DNA of 64,000 nt from Deinococcales bacterium (GTDB lineage: Bacteria > Deinococcota > Deinococci > Deinococcales > JAAFIG01), in NCBI GenBank assembly GCA_013298595.1, contig JAAFIG010000005.1:97544-161543 (forward strand). Reading direction: 5' to 3'. Position 1 is the stretch's first letter. The number at the start of each line of letters is the position of its first letter. The notes under the pieces were generated by a model. That model had not been told where the DNA came from. It did not search any database and saw only the letters and a program-made list of their open reading frames with translations. A program made the translations under genes and the position numbers. Positions 16,156 through 24,251 of the stretch are shown in pieces.

Positions 16156-16926
16156 ATGTCTGATACCATCACCACACGGCTCGAGAATAATGTTTTTTAT
16201 ATCACCATGAATCGCCCAGATTCATTAAACGCAGCCAACGAAGAAATGTTGGTTGCGATGACACAAGCATTAACCTCTGCTGAACGCGATGCGAATGTGC
16301 GCTGTGTAGTCATTACAGGTGCAGGTCGAGGATTTTGCAGCGGTGCAGATTTAAAATCTGGGATTCATGGCAGCCTCAAAGAACATTTAGATCGCACATT
16401 TCGTCCCTTAGTCTCGAGAATGCGTTCGATAGCTAAGCCTGTGGTGACAGCAGTCAATGGGATGGCAGCAGGGGCGGGTGCTAGTATTGCATTGGCTGGG
16501 GATATTCGTGTTTTTGCCGAAAGTGCTGTTTTTGTTGAAGCTTTTATTGGCATTGCCCTCATTCCAGATGCTGGTAGTACATGGTTTTTACCACGTTTAG
16601 TTGGCTATAATCGAGCTTTTGATCTTATGGTTAACGCTGAAAAAGTGAAATCCGAGGATGCTTATCGTATGGGGTTATGCGAACGAGTTTACCCAGATGC
16701 CGATTTTATGGCTCGAGTCACCGAACTTGCCGAGAAATTAGCAACTGGACCAACCACCACGATTGGTTTAACCAAACGTGCTTTAAATAAAGCCATGACG
16801 GTGAGTTTTGAAGAAGCCCTCGAATACGAAGGGCAACTCCAAGATATTGCAGGAGCTAGTGCCGATTTTAAAGAAGGTGTGCAAGCTTTCCTCGAGAAAC
16901 GCCCTGCAAAATTTACGGGTAAATAA
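16156..16926 (+). CDS. Enoyl-CoA hydratase/isomerase family protein (paralogue 2)
   Basis: A 256-aa crotonase-fold protein. GRGFCSGADLKSG and GMAAGAGASIALAGD form the oxyanion hole; IALIPDAGSTWFLPRLVG has Asp rather than Glu at the position following the Ile-Pro, as in PaaG/PaaF-like 2-(1,2-epoxyphenyl)acetyl-CoA isomerases. It may therefore be an isomerase rather than a hydratase. SD AAAGGAG 7 nt before ATG; monocistronic behind the REP-like element. Confidence 0.9.
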   Translation: MSDTITTRLENNVFYITMNRPDSLNAANEEMLVAMTQALTSAERDANVRCVVITGAGRGFCSGADLKSGIHGSLKEHLDRTFRPLVSRMRSIAKPVVTAVNGMAAGAGASIALAGDIRVFAESAVFVEAFIGIALIPDAGSTWFLPRLVGYNRAFDLMVNAEKVKSEDAYRMGLCERVYPDADFMARVTELAEKLATGPTTTIGLTKRALNKAMTVSFEEALEYEGQLQDIAGASADFKEGVQAFLEKRPAKFTGK

Positions 16927-17073
16927 GCAGCTCAAAGCCTCGAGTTTGTTGTGATCAGCAAATTGATTGGTTGTGGCTTGGGAAACGCAGGACTTGTTTG
17001 ACCAAAGTTCCCTCATCTTTTCGTGTACAATCTTTCCTTGCGCGTCCAAATGTGGACGAGAAAGTAGGAATTT

Positions 17074-17886
17074 ATGCCCCGCAAGAAAAAAGAAGTCGAA
17101 GAAATCGTTGAAGAAAATTTGACTCCAGATGAAACTGATTTGGAAAATGATGCTTTGGATACACTCGATGCTGAAGAAGAATACACGTTAGCTTCGGATG
17201 AAGAAGTGGCTGCAATGGATGAAGAAGTTGTCAGTGGTATCGAATTGCAATTGGGTGTTTTGACCGCCCGTATCGAAGAATTAACCACCATTGTTCGTAA
17301 ACTCGAGAAGAAACTCGACAAAGCTGGTATCGGCGATACCCCAAGTGCTGCACCAAAACGCGAAGGTGGTTTTGGACGCGAAGGCGGCTTTGGTGGTGGC
17401 AATCGTGAAGGCGGATTCCGACCACGTGAAGGTGGCAATAGCTTCCGACCACGTGAAGGTGGTAGCCGTGATGGTGGCGGATTCCGTCCCCGCGAAGGCG
17501 GCTTTGGTGGCGGTAATCGTGATGGTGGCGGTTTCCGTCCTCGAGAAGGTGGTGACTCACGAGGTGGTAGTAGTAGCAGCTTCCGTCCGCGTGAAGGTGG
17601 CAGCCGCGATGGTGGTGGCTTCCGTCCTCGAGAAGGTAGCGATTCACGCGGTGGTTTTGGTGGCGGCAACCGTGAAGGTGGTTTCAAACCACGCGAAGGC
17701 GGTTTTGCTCCTCGTGAAGGTGGCTTTGCCCCACGCGGTGGTGGCGAATCTCGCGGTGGCGGTTTCTCACGTCCAGCTCGTGATGGCGATTCCCGTCCGC
17801 CACGTGACGACTCCCGTCCTGCCGCCAGTGGTTTTGGTGGCAAACGCCGCGACCACGGTTTTGGTGGCAAACGCCGCGAAGATTAA
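17074..17886 (+). CDS. Gly/Arg-rich low-complexity protein with acidic coiled-coil head
   Basis: A 270-aa protein. Residues 1-65 are strongly acidic (runs of E and D) after a basic MPRKKK start. About 66-90 form a short amphipathic helix or coiled coil (LTARIEELTTIVRKLEKKLDK). From ~95 to the end it is a disordered tail of repeats such as FRPREGG, GGNREGG and SRDGGGF, ending with two FGGKRR motifs. This looks like an RGG-box tail of RNA-binding, condensate-forming proteins. I do not recognise the family. The repeats use varied codons, so they are not a recent DNA duplication. A hairpin CGTCC-AAATG-GGACG lies just upstream and a strong terminator just downstream, suggesting good expression. 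Confidence 0.8.
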   Translation: MPRKKKEVEEIVEENLTPDETDLENDALDTLDAEEEYTLASDEEVAAMDEEVVSGIELQLGVLTARIEELTTIVRKLEKKLDKAGIGDTPSAAPKREGGFGREGGFGGGNREGGFRPREGGNSFRPREGGSRDGGGFRPREGGFGGGNRDGGGFRPREGGDSRGGSSSSFRPREGGSRDGGGFRPREGSDSRGGFGGGNREGGFKPREGGFAPREGGFAPRGGGESRGGGFSRPARDGDSRPPRDDSRPAASGFGGKRRDHGFGGKRRED

Positions 17887-17903
17887 ACACTGCTGAGCAA
17901 TGT

Positions 17904-17936
17904 AGCTGCACCTCGGGTCTCGAGGTGCAGCTTTTT
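17904..17936 (+). terminator. Strong intrinsic terminator
   Basis: A 12-bp perfect stem, AGCTGCACCTCG / CGAGGTGCAGCT, with a 5-nt loop followed by TTTTG, 17 bp after the Gly/Arg-rich gene. CTCGAG (17919-17924) spans the loop and the 3' arm. Confidence 0.92.
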
Positions 17937-17997
17937 GTTATTTACAGAACAATCCAAAACTGAACCACTCGAGTAGGCTAATGCGTACACCCAAAAA

Positions 17998-18026
17998 GGT
18001 AGCGTTCTTAGTTTAGAACTGCTACC
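17998..18026 (+). promoter_or_regulatory. Inverted repeat in the 5' leader of the osmoprotectant-binding protein gene
   Basis: GGTAGCGTTCT / AGAACTGCTACC (one mismatch) around a TAGTTT centre, ending just before the SD AAGGAG. It could be an operator or an mRNA hairpin that modulates access to the SD. Confidence 0.5.
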
Positions 18027-18039
18027 CAAGGAGTCTCTT

Positions 18040-18969
18040 ATGAAAAAGCAACGATTACAAAGTTTAGGTGCATTGATGGCATTAGCCTTGGTTAGTCTTG
18101 CCTTGGCACAAAAAGGAACAGTGACTGTTGGTAGTAAACTCGATAGCGAAGGACAAGTCCTTGGACAAATGATGAGCTTAGTGCTCGAGAATGCAGGTTT
18201 CCAAGTCAAACGCCAAATTCCAACAGGTAATACCTTTGTCACCCGCAAAGCTTTGCTCGAGGGAGCAATTGATATTTACCCTGAGTACACGGGTAGTGCG
18301 ATTGGAAATTTTTTTAAAGGACAAAAAATCGCTGATGGTACAGCCCAAAACGCCAGTCGTTCGTATGCAACGGTCAAAGCTTTCGATCAGCGTTTAAATA
18401 ATATTGTTTGGCTCGAGCGGGCACCAGCTAATAATACGTTTGCTATTGCTATTCCAAATGCGCTTGCCAGTAAAGAAAAAATTAAATCCTTGATCGATTT
18501 TTCAAGGTATGTCAATGCAGGTGGTTTGGTGCGTTTGGTTGCCAGTCAAGAATTTTTTGAACGCGATGATGCGTTACCAAGTTTTGAGAAAACATATGGG
18601 TTTAAACTTAAAGCTGATCAGAAAATCACCCTTGCCAATGCCACACCAGCCCAGACCCAACAAGCTGTTGCTCAAGCCACAGGTGGCGCAAATGCAGCCA
18701 TGGCATATGGTACAGATGGCACTTTGGATGCGCTTGGTTTAATTGCTATGACCGACCCTAAAGGTGCTCAGCCTGTGTACCAACCTGCCCCAACTGTTCG
18801 TGGTGCACTGATTAAGCAATACCCCGAAATTGCTGGTTTGCTCAATCCAGTCTTTAGAGGCTTAACATTGCCTGTGTTACAAAACTTAAATCGTCAAATA
18901 GATGTGGATGGTAAACCACCACTCGAGGTTGCCAAAGCGTACTTAAAGAGCAAAGGCTTTATTAAGTAA
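18040..18969 (+). CDS. Glycine betaine/choline-type ABC transporter substrate-binding protein
   Basis: A 309-aa OpuAC/OpuCC-family periplasmic binding protein with a Sec signal peptide (residues 1-23, ending ALA-Q). Family features are VTVGSKLDSEGQVLGQM, LLEGAIDIYPEYTGSAIG and the C-terminal RQIDVDGKPPLEVAKAYLKSKGF. It should capture quaternary ammonium osmoprotectants. It is an orphan: no OpuC-type permease or ATPase is adjacent. SD AAGGAG 8 nt before ATG, with an inverted repeat just upstream. Confidence 0.93.
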   Translation: MKKQRLQSLGALMALALVSLALAQKGTVTVGSKLDSEGQVLGQMMSLVLENAGFQVKRQIPTGNTFVTRKALLEGAIDIYPEYTGSAIGNFFKGQKIADGTAQNASRSYATVKAFDQRLNNIVWLERAPANNTFAIAIPNALASKEKIKSLIDFSRYVNAGGLVRLVASQEFFERDDALPSFEKTYGFKLKADQKITLANATPAQTQQAVAQATGGANAAMAYGTDGTLDALGLIAMTDPKGAQPVYQPAPTVRGALIKQYPEIAGLLNPVFRGLTLPVLQNLNRQIDVDGKPPLEVAKAYLKSKGFIK

Positions 18970-18975
18970 AAGCCG

Positions 18976-19015
18976 AAAACTCGAGGACAGTGTTTAACTG
19001 TCCTCGAGTTTTTTT
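18976..19015 (+). terminator. Intrinsic terminator with CTCGAG in both arms
   Basis: A 15-bp stem, AAAACTCGAGGACAG / CTGTCCTCGAGTTTT, with a 7-nt loop and a T-run follows the binding-protein gene. It also faces the end of purA. Confidence 0.93.
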
Positions 19016-19029
19016 AGGCTTCAGGGGTG

Positions 19030-20244
19030 TTATGTCCAACTGACATGCCCAAAAGTTTCAGCTCGAGATTGTCCCGTTCCAAAAATAACCACTGGGCAAT
19101 TGACTAATTCTTCAATACGAGCAATATATTTTAAGACAGCAGTGGGTAAATCCTCACGGCGTTCAATGCCATCTAAGCGCCCCCAACCATCCATTTGCTC
19201 GAGAATAGCATTGCCGTTTTCATCGTGGTCTATACCCAATTGGATTTTATCAAAACCCGATAAAAAATCGAGTTTCGTTAAGGCAATACCATCAAAACCA
19301 TTGACATCCACAGCATATTTGACGAGTTTGGTATCAAACCAACCCATGCGTCTTGGTCTGCCAGTAGTCGTGCCGTACTCTGCCCCAGGAGCATCACGTT
19401 CACCTCGTAAACGATGCTCGAGATCACCAAAAACTTCGGTGGGGAATGGTCCGTGCCCAACTCTGGAAGTAAAGGCTTTTGCCACGCCATACACTTTGTT
19501 AATGTGCTTATGGTTGACCCCTGCACCAATCAGAATGCCACCGACTGTTGGATGACTCGAGGTAACAAAAGGGTAAGTACCATAATTTAAGTCAAGCAAA
19601 GTGGCTTGTGCCCCTTCAAATAACACATTTTTATTCTGGTTTAAGGCATCACGTAGCATCGAACCAGTATCGTGGATAAATGGTGCCAGAATTTCTCGAG
19701 CTTCAAGCATATGTGGCAAAGCCGCTTCGACATTCTTCCAACCCACTTCGGCAGTGCTGTTTGGTTTGGCTTCGATTAAACGCTCGAGCCGTTCGCGTAA
19801 AACACTATCCGAGAGAATATCGCCTGTGCGGATACCAATACGCCGAGCGCGGTCTGCATAAGCAGGTCCTATGCCTCGACCTGTTGTGCCAACAAAATCG
19901 TTTTTGCCATCCACATGTTTATGGTGTGGTAAAACCAAATGAGCACGGTCGGAAACATAAACTTCAGGGTTTAAACCGTGCGCTTTTAAGTAAGCCAATT
20001 CTTCTTTAAACTTGAACGGATCAATCACTAAGCCGTCACCAAGAACAATTTTTACACCAGGGCGGACAGCGCCAGCTGGGAACAAATTAAGCTTAAAAAC
20101 CACATCGGGTAAAACAATGGTATGTCCAGCATTTGCTCCACCAGAGTAGCGCACAACAAAATGTGCGTCTGGTGCTAAGAAATCTGTGACTTTACCTTTA
20201 CCTTCATCGCCCCACTGAGCGCCAATTATTGCAATTCCAGGCAT
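19030..20244 (-). CDS. purA: Adenylosuccinate synthetase PurA
   Basis: Joins IMP and aspartate using GTP in the first committed step of AMP synthesis. The 404-aa protein has the N-terminal signature GAQWGDEGKGKVTDFLA (P-loop and catalytic Asp), GANAGHTIV (catalytic His region), GTTGRGIGPAYADRARR and the C-terminal TTTGRPRRMGWFD. Slightly short compared with E. coli PurA (432) but close to Thermus lengths. SD AGGAG 6 nt upstream of the ATG. Monocistronic; convergent with the osmoprotectant gene. Confidence 0.97.
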   Translation of the reverse strand: MPGIAIIGAQWGDEGKGKVTDFLAPDAHFVVRYSGGANAGHTIVLPDVVFKLNLFPAGAVRPGVKIVLGDGLVIDPFKFKEELAYLKAHGLNPEVYVSDRAHLVLPHHKHVDGKNDFVGTTGRGIGPAYADRARRIGIRTGDILSDSVLRERLERLIEAKPNSTAEVGWKNVEAALPHMLEAREILAPFIHDTGSMLRDALNQNKNVLFEGAQATLLDLNYGTYPFVTSSHPTVGGILIGAGVNHKHINKVYGVAKAFTSRVGHGPFPTEVFGDLEHRLRGERDAPGAEYGTTTGRPRRMGWFDTKLVKYAVDVNGFDGIALTKLDFLSGFDKIQLGIDHDENGNAILEQMDGWGRLDGIERREDLPTAVLKYIARIEELVNCPVVIFGTGQSRAETFGHVSWT

Positions 20245-20405
20245 GAATAACTCCTATTGCCTTGCGCCCATAAAAAAACGGCGCGAAGCACCGTAAGTCA
20301 GTGTACCCCGAAACAGCCTAGGATATTCAAGTATTTGTCTAGGATTTTGTTTTAAAAACCGATACAAAATTGTCAATTGCTTTGTACCACAGGGTAAAAC
20401 AATAG

Positions 20406-20432
20406 AGATTGGGCTGCGTTCAAACCCAATCT
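20406..20432. terminator. Hairpin downstream of the cytochrome gene
   Basis: AGATTGGG / CCCAATCT with an 11-nt loop, 10 bp beyond the stop of the minus-strand cytochrome gene; the minus strand continues TCTATTGTTTT. The rest of the 20245-20441 gap holds the purA SD and no gene. Confidence 0.55.
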
Positions 20433-20441
20433 TTGTGTATT

Positions 20442-20861
20442 TTACTTGGCTTTAAACTGTATAACCCCACCTGATTTTTTTAAACTGGCTTGTAAAGCAG
20501 CTACTGTTTGTTTAGGTTTACTGCTGGCATTACCAGGGGCTGTTTTAGCAAATACCTCGAGCACATCTGCGTAGCCATCTTTATCTGAATCTGTATTGGC
20601 TTTTAAAGCCTCGAGTAATGCCACACCAATATTGCCGCCATTGGCACGCAAATATTGGTTAACGTTCGCACCAAAGGCATTAAAATTTCGCCCTCCAGAA
20701 GCACTCTGATGACAAAATTGGCAAGTTGTCAGGTTAGGCACGGCTTGTAATTTATACTGCTCAATCATTTGTAAGCGAAAAGCGTTTTTGGCGCTTGCTG
20801 GCATGAATAAACTTAAACCAGCCACTGCAACCACGACTAAACCATGAATTGGTTTTAACAT
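20442..20861 (-). CDS. Small exported c-type cytochrome
   Basis: A 139-aa protein with an N-terminal hydrophobic signal (about residues 5-23, ending PASA) and one heme-binding CQFCH motif. It is followed by a DTDSDKDGYAD-like acidic loop typical of calcium-binding type 3 repeats. Probably an extracytoplasmic electron carrier. The ATG at 20861 was chosen over an upstream TTG because CATAAT lies 6 nt before it on the minus strand. No partner oxidoreductase is adjacent. Confidence 0.82.
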   Translation of the reverse strand: MLKPIHGLVVVAVAGLSLFMPASAKNAFRLQMIEQYKLQAVPNLTTCQFCHQSASGGRNFNAFGANVNQYLRANGGNIGVALLEALKANTDSDKDGYADVLEVFAKTAPGNASSKPKQTVAALQASLKKSGGVIQFKAK

Positions 20862-20943
20862 CTTTAAATTATGACAGTTCAATATGAATTTGTGATGGAA
20901 AGAACATTGATAAATGATTGTTTTTTGGCTCGAGCTAAAAGAT

Positions 20944-20973
20944 TTGACAAAAAATCTAATTTAGACATAAAAT
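20944..20973 (+). promoter_or_regulatory. Sigma-70-type promoter of the DinB gene
   Basis: TTGACA (20944-20949), 18-bp spacer, TAAAAT (20968-20973). The gene also has the SD AAAGGAG, so this is a leadered transcript in contrast to its neighbours. Confidence 0.75.
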
Positions 20974-20994
20974 AAACACCTAAAGGAGAAAACC

Positions 20995-21444
20995 ATGTCT
21001 TACCCAGCTCAGGAATACAGCGATGCTTTCCTCAATCACCGTCAACCACTGCTCGAATTGCTCGAGAAAATCCCTGATGACCAAAGTCATTTTACAATTT
21101 ATAATGGTGGGCTGAGCCTAGTGAATCAGATCAACCAATTGCTTGGTTTTGATAACAGTGTACTCGAAGCCTTAACGCAACAAACACAACCTGCACCAAA
21201 CTACACTGCTCTCTCAAACGCCTTGGCACACTTAAAAATCAATACGCCACAAATTGCTGAATTACTGGCTGCCCTACCCAAAACAAACCTCGATGCCAAT
21301 TTGACCATCGAAGGTGAAACCCGCAAAATCTACCAATGGCTCGACTTTGTTCGTGAACACGAAATTCATCACAAAGGACAACTCTGGATGGCAGCTAGAA
21401 TGTTAAAAATTGAACCGCCATACTATATTAAAATGGAAAGCTAA
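20995..21444 (+). CDS. DinB-family four-helix protein
   Basis: A 149-aa DinB/YfiT-superfamily protein with the C-terminal EHEIHHKGQLWM, in which the His pair plus an N-terminal His bind a divalent metal in the family. Function is unknown; members include thiol transferases and stress proteins, and the family is expanded in Deinococcus. Preceded by a canonical promoter and SD. Ends 20 bp before the YheO-type regulator, which has its own -10. Confidence 0.88.
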   Translation: MSYPAQEYSDAFLNHRQPLLELLEKIPDDQSHFTIYNGGLSLVNQINQLLGFDNSVLEALTQQTQPAPNYTALSNALAHLKINTPQIAELLAALPKTNLDANLTIEGETRKIYQWLDFVREHEIHHKGQLWMAARMLKIEPPYYIKMES

Positions 21445-21464
21445 AACAGCGTAAAATAAGAAAT

Positions 21465-22100
21465 ATGTCAACCAGAATTACGCGTCTCGAGAAGCAATAC
21501 CAACAAATCCTACCCATCTGCGAAAGTCTGGCAGCTTGGCTACACCCACATGCCGAAATTGTCATTCATGACCTCGAGACCGATACAGTGGTACGCATTT
21601 GGAATAATTTCTCGAAACGCAAAATTGGCGAACCTAGCCTTATCGCCGAGGAAATTCAACTCGAGGAAACCCAAGATGTTTACGGACCCTACGAACGCAC
21701 AAACTGGGATGGCAAACGCTTAAAAAGTATCAGCAGTGTTATTAAAGACCATACGGGAAAACGCATCGGGTTGCTGTGCATGAACTTAGATATCTCGAGC
21801 TTTGATGCACTCCAAAACTTCCTCGAGGCTTTTACCAGCACCACCAGTGCCATACCAGCAGCCTTAATCGAACACGACTGGCGCGAACAAATTCACCAAA
21901 CGCTCAGTACATATTTGCAGCAACAAAGCACTACTTTGAATGCCTTGACTCGAGAACAAAAAATACAAGCTGTTCGTTACCTAGACCAGCAACACTTATT
22001 CGCCACAAGAAACGCCGCACAGCACGTTGCCCAAATTCTAGAAGTCTCGAGGGCAACTGTGTATAACTGGCTAAACGCATCTCGAGAAACAAAATCCTAA
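21465..22100 (+). CDS. YheO-type transcriptional regulator (PAS-like + HTH)
   Basis: A 211-aa regulator. The N-terminal ~120 residues match the YheO-like PAS domain (LAAWLHPHAEIVIHDLE, KRIGLLCMNLDIS). The C-terminal ~60 residues form an HTH (AQILEVSRATVYNWLN). This architecture is that of DauR, which controls D-arginine utilisation and neighbours an ornithine cyclodeaminase-family gene. The next two genes here are an aminotransferase and an OCD-family enzyme, so local regulation of amino acid catabolism is a good inference. TAAAAT lies 7 nt before ATG (leaderless). Confidence 0.87.
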   Translation: MSTRITRLEKQYQQILPICESLAAWLHPHAEIVIHDLETDTVVRIWNNFSKRKIGEPSLIAEEIQLEETQDVYGPYERTNWDGKRLKSISSVIKDHTGKRIGLLCMNLDISSFDALQNFLEAFTSTTSAIPAALIEHDWREQIHQTLSTYLQQQSTTLNALTREQKIQAVRYLDQQHLFATRNAAQHVAQILEVSRATVYNWLNASRETKS

Positions 22101-22112
22101 TTCCTGCAACTC

Positions 22113-22136
22113 GTAGTGGCAAGGTGTGCCTTGCCC
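22113..22136. repeat. REP-like palindromic element, copy B
   Basis: GTAGTGGCAAGG-TGTG-CCTTGCCC, a short perfect hairpin (GGCAAGG / CCTTGCC). Same layout as copy C at 36974 (GTAGGGGCGAGG / CCTCGCCCCTAC), with compensating G-to-A and C-to-T changes that preserve pairing. It may also end the regulator transcript. Confidence 0.6.
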
Positions 22137-22224
22137 AACCTCAAGAACTACCCATTATGTTGTTTTTTGGTTTTTGAGACAATGCAGACTGATTGTGTTT
22201 AAGGCACAGAAATAGGGGAGACTT

Positions 22225-23337
22225 ATGAAATTAAATACATTTAGAATCGAAAAATATTACGCAAAATACGAATTTACAGCCAAGTACATGCTCTCGAGTT
22301 CTGATGCTGAGTCGCGCAGTATTGCTGAGTTACTGGCTTTTGAACCTGATGCTCGAGAAAAATTTGATGCCTTGCGTTTAGGGTATACTGAGTCGGCTGG
22401 TGCGCCTGATTTGCGACAAACAATGGCTGGTATTTACGCCTCAGTCTCGAGTGATGATGTGCTGGTGATGTCCAGTGCTGAGGAAGGCATTTTTGTTTTT
22501 TACAATGCGCTTCTTACGGCTGGTGACCACGCGATTATCGAAACGCCGTGTTACGAATCGGGTTTTGAACTGGCTCGAGCAACAGGTGCTGATGTCAGTG
22601 CATGGCAACGCTATTTTGAAGATGGTTGGGTACATGATCTAACAGCACTCGAGAAATTGATTCGCCCCAATACCAAAGTGATATATCTCAATTCGCCATC
22701 AAATCCCACGGGTATCAATATGAAACTCGAGGTGATGCAAGCGGTGATGGATTTGGCTCGAGCTAATAACATTATTGTTCTCTGCGACGAAGTGTATCGT
22801 GAACTTGAACATGATTCAAAAACAATCATTCCAGCGGTTTGTGATCTATACGACAACGCTGTCTCGCTGGGTTCAATGTCAAAATCTTACGGCTTACCTG
22901 GCTTACGGCTTGGTTGGTTAGTGACAAAAAACGCTGCTTTACTCGAGAAATTCTTACATTTTAAGTGGTACACCACCATTTGTTCATCTGCACCATCAGA
23001 ATTCCTCAGCGATTTAGCGTTGCGGCATCGTCATATTTTACTTGAGCGTAACCGTAAGATTGTGCAACAGAATTTACCGTTACTCGAGGCTTTTTTGCAG
23101 CGTCAAGCGCATTTATTTACTTGGGTTAAACCCGATGCCAGCCCGATTGGTTTTCCCAAAGTGCATGGTGTAAAAAATGTTTACGATTTCTGTGAACAAA
23201 TTGTTGAAAATACGGGTGTTTTATTGCTTCCAGGTAGTGTTTACGATCAGCCAAATCATGTGCGTATGGGGTATGGTCGAGCCAATATGCCCGAAGCCCT
23301 TGGTATTCTCGAGTCGTACTTGGATGGCTTAAAGTGA
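22225..23337 (+). CDS. PLP-dependent class I/II aminotransferase
   Basis: A 370-aa fold-type I aminotransferase. Conserved elements are YLNSPSNPTG, VLCDEVYRELEHD, the PLP-lysine segment SMSKSYGLPGLRLGWL and the C-terminal substrate-binding Arg in VRMGYGRANM. Amino acid specificity is not determined. The SD GGGGAG precedes the ATG. Its TGA overlaps the GTG start of the OCD-family gene, so they are coupled and likely act sequentially or on the same amino acid. Confidence 0.91.
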   Translation: MKLNTFRIEKYYAKYEFTAKYMLSSSDAESRSIAELLAFEPDAREKFDALRLGYTESAGAPDLRQTMAGIYASVSSDDVLVMSSAEEGIFVFYNALLTAGDHAIIETPCYESGFELARATGADVSAWQRYFEDGWVHDLTALEKLIRPNTKVIYLNSPSNPTGINMKLEVMQAVMDLARANNIIVLCDEVYRELEHDSKTIIPAVCDLYDNAVSLGSMSKSYGLPGLRLGWLVTKNAALLEKFLHFKWYTTICSSAPSEFLSDLALRHRHILLERNRKIVQQNLPLLEAFLQRQAHLFTWVKPDASPIGFPKVHGVKNVYDFCEQIVENTGVLLLPGSVYDQPNHVRMGYGRANMPEALGILESYLDGLK

Positions 23338-24251
23338 GAGTGATTTCAGCCCAAGAAATTGAAGTGGCTATGCAATTAGCAGACTTGGCTGCGCCATTAG
23401 AAAATGCGTTTAAGATGTTCTCGAGCGGTGACTCGAGTGGTTCGCTTGGTTTTTTACGCCCCAATGGTGGTGAAGTTCATATTAAAAGTGGCTTTATGCA
23501 AGGTAGTAACATCTTTGCTGTCAAAGTCTCGGCTGGTTTTGCCGCGAATGCTACCAAGGGCTTACCAATTTGGGACGGTGTTGTCATGGCATTTGATGCC
23601 AACACTGGTGCACCAATCGCACTGATTCAAGATGGTGGACTGCTGACTGATTGGCGTACTGCTATGGCTGGTGCTGTGGCGACTCGAGCCTTAGCCCGAA
23701 AAAATGCCCGTACCTTAGGTATTGCGGGCACTGGTATCCAAGGGTATTTTCAACCGCTGGCGCACGCTGCGATTCTCGAGTTTGACGAACTTTTGATCTG
23801 GGGTCGAAATGCTGACAAAGCAGACAACTTAAAAACAAAACTTGAAAAGCAACTCGGGGACAAAAAAATTAGAGTTTGTACAAGTCTCGAGGCATTGGTG
23901 CAACAAAGCGAGGTTCTGGTTACAGCCACCAGCAGCCTCGAGCCGATTATTCAAAGCGCATGGGTGCAAAATGGCACGCACATCACAGCCGTTGGTGCCG
24001 ACGATGAACATAAACGCGAACTCGAGTCAAGTTTAATACAGCGTGCCGATATTGTGGTGGTAGACTCGAGAAATGCCAACGAAAAATACGGAGACTTAAA
24101 AGATTCGCCGATACAAGTGCTAGAACTTGGTGAAATTCTTGAGCAACCAGAACTTGGTCGCAAATCAGATCGGCAAATTACGATAGCCAAACTGATTGGG
24201 TTAGGTGTTCAAGATTTAGCTGCGGTGGAAATATTGCTCGAGAAACTCTAA
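23334..24251 (+). CDS. Ornithine cyclodeaminase/mu-crystallin family protein
   Basis: A 305-aa NAD(P)-binding enzyme of the OCD/mu-crystallin family. Key segments are VHIKSGFMQGSNIFAVKVSA, DGGLLTDWRTAMAGAVAT (substrate/Arg region), LGIAGTGIQG (dinucleotide loop) and HITAVGADDEHKRELE. Members include ornithine cyclodeaminase, alanine and arginine dehydrogenases. The GTG start at 23334 overlaps the aminotransferase stop (GTGA). It overlaps the convergent rRNA methyltransferase gene by 4 bp at its 3' end. Confidence 0.92.
   Translation: MRVISAQEIEVAMQLADLAAPLENAFKMFSSGDSSGSLGFLRPNGGEVHIKSGFMQGSNIFAVKVSAGFAANATKGLPIWDGVVMAFDANTGAPIALIQDGGLLTDWRTAMAGAVATRALARKNARTLGIAGTGIQGYFQPLAHAAILEFDELLIWGRNADKADNLKTKLEKQLGDKKIRVCTSLEALVQQSEVLVTATSSLEPIIQSAWVQNGTHITAVGADDEHKRELESSLIQRADIVVVDSRNANEKYGDLKDSPIQVLELGEILEQPELGRKSDRQITIAKLIGLGVQDLAAVEILLEKL

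Noticed and set aside
17013..17870. Long minus-strand frame over the Gly/Arg-rich gene, rich in Pro/Ser/Arg
   Set aside because: It is the antisense of the repeat-coding strand; the + frame has a start, SD-like sequence and terminator.
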